DNA of 64,000 bases, taken from positions 1,169,501 through 1,233,500 of the forward strand of contig NC_057768.1 of NCBI RefSeq assembly GCF_010389155.1. The letters are read 5' to 3'. The notes beneath the pieces are model-generated. The model was not told where the DNA came from. It ran no database searches and saw nothing but the letters and a program-made list of their open reading frames with translations. The translations under genes were made by a program, and so were the position numbers. The DNA comes from Erigeron canadensis. Taxonomy: Eukaryota > Streptophyta > Magnoliopsida > Asterales > Asteraceae. Shown here piece by piece: positions 56,210 through 64,000 of this stretch (positions are counted from its first letter, which is position 1; each line of letters opens with the position of its first letter).

Positions 56210-57225
56210 TTATAAAAATGTGAGTTCGATCATTCGGGGTGCCTATATCATGTGTTACTTAGAATGGAGGTAATTGTATCATTATCATATAACAACTACA
56301 GGTGAATTAATGGGTATCCAATTATAATATTGGGACTATTCCTCCATTATCTTTTTTTTTTCCTTTTAAGAGACTAACCAATTTCATAGTTGATACATCG
56401 TTGTTAAAAAAGATATTGTACAATCTTATGATAGCAAAACTATTTCTTTCAATTAAAATTCTCAATCCTTACATTTCCGCCTATCTTAGATTATTCGTGA
56501 GTTGAGATCAGATCAACGAATGAGGGAGTTAGGAGTTTTTAAAAGCTCGGATCAGAATTGGGGTGCACCAGCTCGATTGTTTTTTTTATATAGAAAAATA
56601 TTAAAACTTGAAATTATATGTAATAAACTTCAAACTTAAATATAATTGTTAAAAAATATTAACATACGAGTAATATTCTAAAGTTCAAACTTAATTATTA
56701 AGAAATATAAACTTAAACCAATTTAAGATTTTATTAAAAAAAAATTATAAATAGAAAATAAAAGTGATCAAAATTGATCCGAATTATGACTCAAGTTGGT
56801 CGAGTCTTGACCGAGTTGGACGAGTTTTGACCAAGTCTTACAACAGCTTTTGTGCCTATGAGAATAACTTTTCCACCACATGATTATTCATTTGCTAAAA
56901 ATAGTAATAATTATTTTTTAAAACTCATAATAATGTACAATTTATTGTAAATATTGTTTACATTTCTCCATACAACTTATTAGTATGCAAAGTCATATAA
57001 AAAGTAGAAGAATCTGTTGATTGTTAACCAACTTTAGCATGTCAACTTGTCAAGATCATATGTGATTCGCACTAGATCGATAAAACATAATGTTTAAACT
57101 TTTCAGTACGTCTTGTATTTCTAATACAAACCATTAATACAAATCTAGGAATGATGTACACAGTACACATATTACAATATTAAACAATGACAAGATATAA
57201 TGACTGACGAATTTAAGTTGTGTTT
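56210..57225. other. AT-rich intergenic DNA
   Basis: Nothing supported. A short 'GAGTTTTGACC / GAGTCTTGACC' repetition near 56800-56840 is visible. Confidence 0.45.
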
Positions 57226-58036
57226 TCCCAATGTTTTGAAACCGGACCAGACACTGAACCGGTGTAAGAATTTTTTATTGGTCGGACCGGTCAGACTGAT
57301 TGGACCATGATCAGACCGGTTTTTTTAATAAATATACTTTTCTTAAGATAATATATTATTTATTTATAGTTTAAATTGTATTACAACTAGGAAAAGTGAT
57401 GGTGCAATTTTCATGTACATAAGCAAGATATAGAATAATATTTTAATATTTATTGTATAATAAAAATATAATTAGCTTTCATGTTTTTTATAAATTAAAA
57501 AATTAATATATGAAAGATTTTATACCTAAGTTATATACAAGACAAACATATATTACCAACCCTTTATAAGTTATAACTATAAATATATTTTATTTATTAT
57601 CCTCATTATTATATACCCCAAAAAATTATTGTTATACATAAATATAATAAAATTTATTAGTTGCAAAAGTTTACCTGAAGTCTCACGTGACATATAGCAA
57701 GAGATGGCATTTTATCTTCTCAAAGACTATTTATTGGGTTAAGTACTTTTTTCATCTATGTGGTTTTTTGTTTGTGCACTTTTCATCCCACCATTAAGTT
57801 TTCGACCAAAATCATCCCTTTGGTTTTCCAGTTCGTCCCTGCTTCCGTTAAATTCCCCCACGTGCGTGTCACGTGAGAGGTATTTTCGTCCATTAGACGT
57901 TTCGTGTGTCTTATAAATACTCGCCCAACCCTATTTTCCCCCATTTCGTCCCTGTGCTATCCCCAAATTACTGAAGCCAAAAACACACACAAATCAAACA
58001 CAAATTCAAAAACAAAATCAAACCTTTGATTTCAAC

Positions 58037-58340
58037 ATGAAAAAAAGTAGACAAATGGATACAAAGAAAACCAAATCCCAACGACGTCTCATTCATATTT
58101 GGTTAGTTATTTCTTAATCATGTTGATTTAGGGTTTATTTTATACTTAAAATTAAAATAACTAATATTCAAATTCTTTGTTGATTTTTACAGATGACTAC
58201 GAAAGTATGCTCACCATTTACGTTCATTAAGCTGATCAGTTCATTACAAACCCTAAGAAACAATATATTGATGTAAAGGTTGATTCTTTTAACTTTGTTG
58301 ATCTTTATGGATTTGATATTTTGATATGGAGCAACTGAAT
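58037..58340 (+). pseudogene. MULE transposase N-terminal (PB1-like) remnant
   Basis: A first exon from ATG 58037 (MKKSRQMDTKKTKSQRRL) ends at a GT donor near 58103. After an acceptor near 58192 the frame reads DYESMLTIYVH, a stop, then ADQFITNPKKQYIDVKVD and FNFVDLYGFDIL. This matches the pattern of plant MULE N-termini (HHGG.F...P.K.Y..G.V...D..). One in-frame TAA and the later truncation make it nonfunctional. Confidence 0.6.
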
Positions 58341-58344
58341 TATA

Positions 58345-58720
58345 TTATTAGGGAGTTTATGACTTCAAATTGGAACCTGTTTCTGGATCTTCTTCATGGC
58401 CAAAGAGTCAGCACCCAACTAAACTTCTCCTTCCTTTGCATAAGACTCAAATTGGCAGGCCTAAGAAACTTAGAAGGAAGAGTGCTATGGAAAAAGAAAA
58501 ATCAAAGATTGTAAAGAATGGAAAACTTACAAGGGCTGGAAAACTATTACTTGTTTAAAGTGTAAGAACAAAGGCCACAATGCAAGGCAGCGTAAGGGTC
58601 AAAGTGCAAGTCAGAGTCAAAGTCAAGATGACCGAAGTCAAGCCAGGAAAGGAGTGAAGAGAAGTGATGCTGCTGTTGCAAGTCAATCAAGTCAAGGTGT
58701 GTAAAGGCCAAAAAAATCTG
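58345..58720 (+). pseudogene. MULE transposase C-terminus with a defective CCHC knuckle
   Basis: One frame reads EPVSGSSSWPKSQHPTK, LPLHKTQIGRPKKLRRK and KNGKLTRAGK, the Pro/Lys-rich linker that follows the SWIM finger in MULE transposases ('..GP..WP.......PP.....GRPKK.R'). A frameshift near 58540 leads to TCLKCKNKGHNARQR, a zinc knuckle whose last Cys is Arg. A Ser/Gln-rich tail follows (SQSQSQ) to a TAA near 58700. The catalytic DDE domain and SWIM finger are absent. Confidence 0.75.
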
Positions 58721-60555
58721 CTGCTAAGGATGCAAGTCAATCCACTCAAACTGATCGTGCAAGTCAATATACTCCAAAACAAGCTGTTGGTGCAAATCAA
58801 GTTGATAGTTCCATCCTTTAATTTAATGGTTCTAGTGTAACACTTTCGAAACGAAACAATCTGTTGGTTAAGTACTTTATGTGTGTTTTCTTTTGATGTT
58901 TCCTAGTATGTTGCCACATTTTGTGTGTTTTTCAGTCATGTGACTTTGTTTGAACTTCGTAACAATATGCATTATCTTTGATTTTGTATTTTACATTTTG
59001 TGTGAATATGCATTTTGGTACTTTAACTTCGTATACAATGCAGGTAAAACACACATAATGCAAATGCATTTTACATTAATAAACTATCAAACTATACCAT
59101 CAAACCAAATAAAGGTAAAACCTTACATTTTCTCTTCAAATGAAGATACCAAATCATATCAACAACAAAAAAAACATTACATTTTTCATTCAAGTAAAAC
59201 CTTACATTACCAACAACAAAACATTACATAATTAAACCTTACACCATAACATTTGATTTTTTGAAACTAACAGAATACACCTAAATTATGAACTATACAA
59301 GAAAAACCAAATGAATCAAACCCAACTAAGTACCAAACACTTCTTCAACCTACTCAATTGAAGATTTTTTTCCTTCAATTCGTCTTCCATTTGGTTCTTG
59401 GATCGTCGCAATCCAGGTATGATGTCCATGGATCTTGTACACATTAGTGGATCAACCCATCCAAGAAACCTACAGTTATTTGATACCTATGGAAAAGAAT
59501 GAAAAAAAAAACAAAATCTTGAAAATTAGGATTTATTAATACTTACACTTCATGAACAACAATAGAAACGAAGACCTGGGTTCCTTGTTGTCCATGATGT
59601 TCGAACTATCGATGGCTTACCACACACAGTAGGGAATCATATGATCTTGGGAAATTAAGAGGGAAAGAAAAGAGGAAAATTAGGAGGGAAAGAACAGAGG
59701 GAAAAAGAGGGAAACGTCTTATGAGAGAAAGAGGGTTTTTTTTTATTATATACTGAGTTATTTAGCTCTGGTGGACGAAAATATCCTTCACGTGACACGC
59801 ACGTGGGGGGACTTAACGGAAGCAGGGACGAACTGAAAACCATAGGGATGATTTTGGCCGAAAACTTAACGGAGTGATGAAAAGTGCACAAACGAAAAAC
59901 CACAGGGATGAGAAAAATACTTAACCTCTTTTTATTTTTAATTTCTTTTCCTATCTCATATTTCCTCCCACTATAGAACTACACTTTCTCACCTATTAAA
60001 AACGATAACACATAATGAAATACGTTTTTCATTATCGAAAGCTAATGTTCAACAATAGATCCAATATATTGAATCACAGCAGGCCCAATATTCACGACGG
60101 CACGACCAATCTGCTTTATCGTCGTCTTTTCTGATCAGGTTAACGACGACTTTTTCGGCCGGATCCAATCCACGACGGTTCCACAACTTCCTAATCGGAT
60201 TCACGACGACGGTTTCATGACGACTCTTTCGCAATGTTCACGATGGCTCCAGTTTTTCCTTACAAATGATAAGAAATACAAACAAAAAAAGAATGTTTGA
60301 CTCGGCCCAAAGCGGTTCGAATAGCGGTCTGGTTTCGGTCCGATTGTCCAGTTCATCCGGTTCACACCGGTTCATTACAGCTGTCCAACTGGGGTCTTTC
60401 AAACTAGATATCTTGAAAATAGCGGTCCAACCGTGGTTAGATCGGTCGGACCGACCGGTTTGAAAACATTCTTAGAGACTTTTTATTTTTACTTTCATTT
60501 CATTTGTTGGTAATCAATCAAAGTAAGCTTTTTCATTTGTTAGGGGATTATATAA

Positions 60556-60881
60556 TTGTGAAATGTTCATTTGAAACTAAAATTTTTGTGAAAACTATTA
60601 AATTGGTCAAAACATACTGTTATCTGAATTTAAGACAATGTGTTTTAATTGTGTTTTCTAAGTGTAATCTAAAAGCACATTGTGTTAAGTTTTAAATCAC
60701 AGTGTATTTTTGATAATGCGTGAAAATCAGAAAATTGTTCAAACATACTATAATATGAACTCAACACAATGTGTTTTATAAAAAATAATTAAAAACACAT
60801 TATGTTAAATTCAGATCACAGTGTGTTTTGTAAAGTATTCTAGTTTTCACAAAAATTTTAGTTTTCAAATGATCACTACCC
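60556..60881. mobile_element. Mutator-type MITE, 326 bp, with perfect 9-bp target duplication
   Basis: ATTATATAA at 60547-60555 recurs exactly at 60882-60890. The inverted ends share TCATTTGAAA(A)CTAAAATT and TTTTTGTGAAAACT. The interior repeats ACACAATGTGTTTT-type motifs. Nine-base duplications are the Mutator mark. Confidence 0.75.
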
Positions 60882-60890
60882 ATTATATAA

Positions 60891-61395
60891 AAATTTCATA
60901 ATTCTTAGAAAACTTATTTATGCTTTATAATTTAGTTTAGATAAAAAAAAAAATGTGTACATATAATTAACTTATTTCAAAATTTGAATTACAAAACTAA
61001 GGTAGCATGTGTTTTGTTATTAACAGAACATTAATTTCAAATGTTACCTAATTGTTCACTAAATGATTCTATCCTACGTCCTACCCTCTACGTTTTAGAA
61101 AATCACGAAAAAATATGAAAAGTACCCCTTCACATCAAAGCATCAAAATACAAAAAGGAAATTCGATAATGTACACATACACGCACTAACACTATTCAAA
61201 GTAAGACCGCAGATTCCGCATATCCAAATTTAACTAAATAAGCTTACAGCCATTTTAAAAAATAAAATAAAATAAAATAAAACTAAGCTTACACAATTAT
61301 CTTCATTTTTTTTTCCTTTTTCAAAGAGCAAAATTTAATAACTACCTAGCAAGAATATAGAAACAATTTATTTTAAAAAAAAGTTTAGACTAAAC
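60891..61395. other. AT-rich intergenic DNA
   Basis: A short (AAAAT)n run lies at 61258-61281. Nothing else supported. Confidence 0.5.
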
Positions 61396-61399
61396 AAAA

Positions 61400-62251
61400 C
61401 CCTGGGCATTTGATTTGTAGAATATTTTTTAAGGAATTATAATTTATTGAAGGGATTGAAATTTAAAAAAATTAGAATTGAAAAGTTTTAAAACTTGTCT
61501 ATGTTTAATTGACATAATTAAACGGGATTCAACTAAACAATCTGAATTGAAATTATAATAAATGACAAAATTACTTTTTATTAAATTTTTATAATATCTT
61601 AATAAAATATAATAATAACAATTATCATCATAATAAAACTATGATAATAATAATTATAATAATAATATAACTATAATACAATTTAAAATAATAAAAACCA
61701 TATTAAATTTTAAAAAAATAATGAATTAATATTCGTAATCATAGATATTATTATATTAAATAAAAATAAAAATGAAATTTAATAAATAAAAATGTTAATA
61801 ATATTAAAGATAAATAACTAAAAATAATAAATATTAATAATGATAAAATATAATTAATAAATTTTAATAGTAATATAATATAACAAAATATTAATATCTA
61901 TATTAATAAATAGTATCGTAAGAAAAAATTAATATATATAAAAATATTATAAATAAAAATGTTATAAAAAATAATAATAACAAAATAATAATAATGACAA
62001 GTTATTAAAAATAATAATTATTAGTAGTAATAATTACAACAACAATAATAAATATATTTACTAATATAATAATAAAATTAATAATATTAATAAAATTAAT
62101 AAAAAAGAAATATATATAATAGTAAAAAAAATAACTTTTAATCATTATAATAAAATAATATTTACTATTATATAATAATATTTAAATAAAAAAATAATAG
62201 AAAATAATAAAATAAAATTAGTTAATAAAGTTAATAATAATATAATTACTA

Positions 62252-62314
<63 letters not shown>

Positions 62315-62528
62315 TTAGGAAGGATATTTAGTCAAGTATATAAATTCCAATGAAATTCAAAATTTTCCTTTGCATATGTGAAGAAATTTCAAATTTCTTG
62401 ATTTAAGGTATTCGGTGGAATGTTTTAAATTTCAGTTCCATCAAATATTCAACCAAACATGAAAAAGAATGGAATTCAAATAACTCCGATGAATTCCAAT
62501 GAATTTCCTTCCAACCAAACACCCCCTA
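61400..62528. mobile_element. Probable TIR element with an AAT-rich low-complexity core
   Basis: The left end is near CCCTGGGCATTTGATTTGTAGAA and the right end, inverted, AGGGGGTGTTTGGTTGGAAGGA. Both then run into GAATTCC/ATTCC-type motifs. The TTTGGTTGGAAGGAAATTC style end is common among plant MITEs. The core (61560-62312) is almost entirely A and T, with AATAAT repeats. Confidence 0.45.
62232..62312. repeat. (AAT)n microsatellite
   Basis: The run is interrupted only at its start (TACTAATTAATAATAAT), then pure TAA/AAT trinucleotide repeats for about 60 bases. Confidence 0.9.
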
Positions 62529-62689
62529 AGGGTGGTGGTGAAAATACATTAAATAACTGTACACTTATCATAAAATTGAGAACTTTTAATATAAAAAATT
62601 AAATACAATTTTTTTTATGCACTTTAAATATATCCCTAAGGGCTACATTTCGTATTTTTTCTTATATAAATTGAAAACCTAATTTCTTA

Positions 62690-63060
62690 TCTCTACTACA
62701 TTATAAAACATATATTCCCTTCAAATTTTTTCAATTTTTTAATTTTTTATCCTACTTCTCAAATTGAAACCACTCATTTTTTTTTCACTCTCATACATAA
62801 ATAATTTTATTCCTCTATATCGTTCAAAAAATTTTAACTCAAAGACCGTACATTATATTGATAAATTGTAAAAATTATATGGGTGTTCTTACAATTTTAT
62901 GTTCTTTCATTAGAAAGGCATTCGATATACTTTCGACGGATTTTTAAATTCTAGGGCGGAACCCGTACGGTTAAGGCATTTGGTTATCACACTCTATGAT
63001 ATATCACCTCTTATGATCTATCACCTTTTATGACCTATCACCTATCACACTTGATCTATC
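62690..63060 (+). mobile_element. Helitron-like 5' fragment, copy 2 of the dispersed family
   Basis: It begins TCTCTACTACATTATAAAA after an A and aligns with 30826-31260 up to GTACGGTTAAGGCATTTGG. A short TATCACCT(T/C)TTATGA-type repetition follows at 63000-63050. No 3' terminus. Confidence 0.45.
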
Positions 63061-63740
63061 ACACCCACACCATTTCACAACAAGAACGTGCGAGTATTTT
63101 GTCTATGTGATGTAAAGATAATAATTGTGAGTATATCCAAGCCTATGCTTTCAAAATAAATGGAGGTATAGAAAGACTCGTTTAACCCAGGTGATATGAT
63201 GTTCTCATTGGTCACTCCCCAAGTCTGCTTACCCCAAACGGCAAGTCAAAACCCACACTTTTCTCCAACAAATACACGTTCAATCTTATATTCTCCATAA
63301 TTATCTTTCTTACAACATAAAATAATGCTAGCAGTTAATTATCTGTCTTATCACATAGAGGACAACCCATTCAAAGTTTTGTATTAGTCTTTTGCATTAC
63401 AAAGATAATCATAAGAGTTAAATTACAATAAGTACAATAGTCTCTACAATATATAAGTGCATGCTAATGTTATTTAGTTGTCACATTTTGCTATTTTATG
63501 TCTCTGACTTTCAGAAACTCTATCAACCTCTCAATTTTGTCTGACACCTTTAATCATGTATTTTTGTGAAACATTAGCTTCATTTAAGAAACTATATATA
63601 GCATGTAACTAATGAGCACATCTTAGTAAATCCTTGTTAAGTTTAATAAAATGTAAAATGCAATTTAATTTAATGAGTATATAAACAATGTTTTGATGTG
63701 GTGTTTTTAGAAAAGATTGTTGAAAATGCAATAAATCTAA
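63061..63740. other. Intergenic DNA
   Basis: I see nothing supported. Confidence 0.45.
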
Positions 63741-63749
63741 ACAACTATT

Positions 63750-64000
63750 ATTTATTTTTATTTTTTTAACAGTAGTGGTGATTGGATTCAGCGGTATGTC
63801 TCTTCATCGTTCGGTAGAGATTGACCACGTCACCAGCACAGTCAATCCGAGGACATGACTGGCGGTGGAAGTCTCACTATCATTCTGGAGGAAACCAGCT
63901 AATTGCTAGAGAATGACTTCCCAATATGCATTTCAAAGGTTTTGAACCCGTGACTAACATTTTGCTGAAAGACATAAAAGACATTACATTTCCAATTGGG
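63750..64000 (-). mobile_element. tRNA-derived SINE, cut by the window edge
   Basis: On the minus strand box B-like ACGGGTTCAAAACC (about 63952-63939) is followed by a ~170-base body and an A-rich tail (TTAAAAAAATAAAAATAAATAATAG, interrupted A-run ending near 63745). Box A should lie at or beyond 64000. It is a different family from the SINE at 31675. Confidence 0.55.

Larger units (their letters stand above)
57737..59927 (+). mobile_element. MULE (Mutator-like), 2.19 kb, internally deleted
   Basis: Terminal inverted repeats of 156 bp, 57737-57892 and 59772-59927, start GGTTAAGTA and include CACGTGCGTGTCACGTGA and GAAGCAGGGACGAACTG (inverted). Between them are the N- and C-terminal parts of a MULE transposase with the catalytic middle missing. 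No clear 9-bp duplication. Confidence 0.8.
57230..60470. mobile_element. TIR element with AACCGG subterminal repeats, host of a nested MULE
   Basis: The left end is AATGTTTTGAAACCGG (57230) and the right end, inverted, AATGTTTTCAAACCGG (60470). Both sides carry GGTC(G/C)GACCGG- and ACCGGT-type repeats (57240-57325; 60300-60465). The style resembles the hAT-like element at 28905. No target duplication found. About 1 kb remains if the nested MULE is removed. Confidence 0.5.

Noticed and set aside
57728..59936. A 9-bp target duplication for the MULE at 57737-59927
   Set aside because: Flanks TATTTATTG and TCTTTTTAT agree at only about half the positions.

Overview
This 64-kb window is nuclear DNA from a flowering plant: AT-rich, with spliced genes, microsatellites and many transposable elements. 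The retroelement types fit a eudicot, probably Asteraceae; that family assignment is inference. Only two host genes are clear. One is a seven-coding-exon DUF1666 protein gene (often mislabelled 'ribosomal protein L34Ae') on the minus strand at 16819-22174. The other is a single-exon MINI ZINC FINGER (MIF) gene on the plus strand at 41374-41658. A third, unrecognised spliced locus on the plus strand (14824-16374) looks damaged, and its first exon and 5' region are duplicated 1.06 kb upstream.

Layout. 1-3109: the gag end and 5' LTR of a decayed Ty1/copia element (minus), inserted into the 3' LTR of a Ty3/gypsy element. 3110-11927: that gypsy element (minus), with gag and pol broken by stops and frameshifts, a 2.4-kb 5' LTR and a tRNA-Ile-type primer-binding site. 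11928-13166: an older related LTR remnant in which the gypsy element seems to sit. 13200-16400: the damaged locus with hAT-type fragments. 16800-22400: the DUF1666 gene. 23745-27692: a hAT-type element with an 8-bp target duplication, holding a solo LTR that has its own 5-bp duplication. 27901-29835: two more hAT-type elements. 30800-38200: Helitron fragments, a SINE with target duplications, three minus-strand Helitrons and a Mutator-like MITE. 41.3-41.7 kb: MIF. 43585-43857: a 257-bp hAT MITE with a perfect 8-bp duplication. 45.4-49.3 kb: Helitron material, including a 1.49-kb element with both ends. 49.5-51.6 kb: copia-like LTR fragments, one split by a 5'-truncated LINE. 52.7-62.5 kb: TIR elements, including an internally deleted MULE and a MULE MITE with a 9-bp duplication. 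63.75 kb to the end: the tail part of a SINE.

The host genes do not form an operon or pathway. The main value of the window is its legible insertion history: several boundaries are fixed by target-site duplications or A|T Helitron insertion sites. No previously unknown functional system is evident. The most unusual signals are arrays of palindromic TGCG-N-CGCA-like motifs in three separate LTRs, a dense CACGAAG array in the copia leader, a perfect CRE-centred palindrome in the copia LTR, and the tRNA-Ile primer site.
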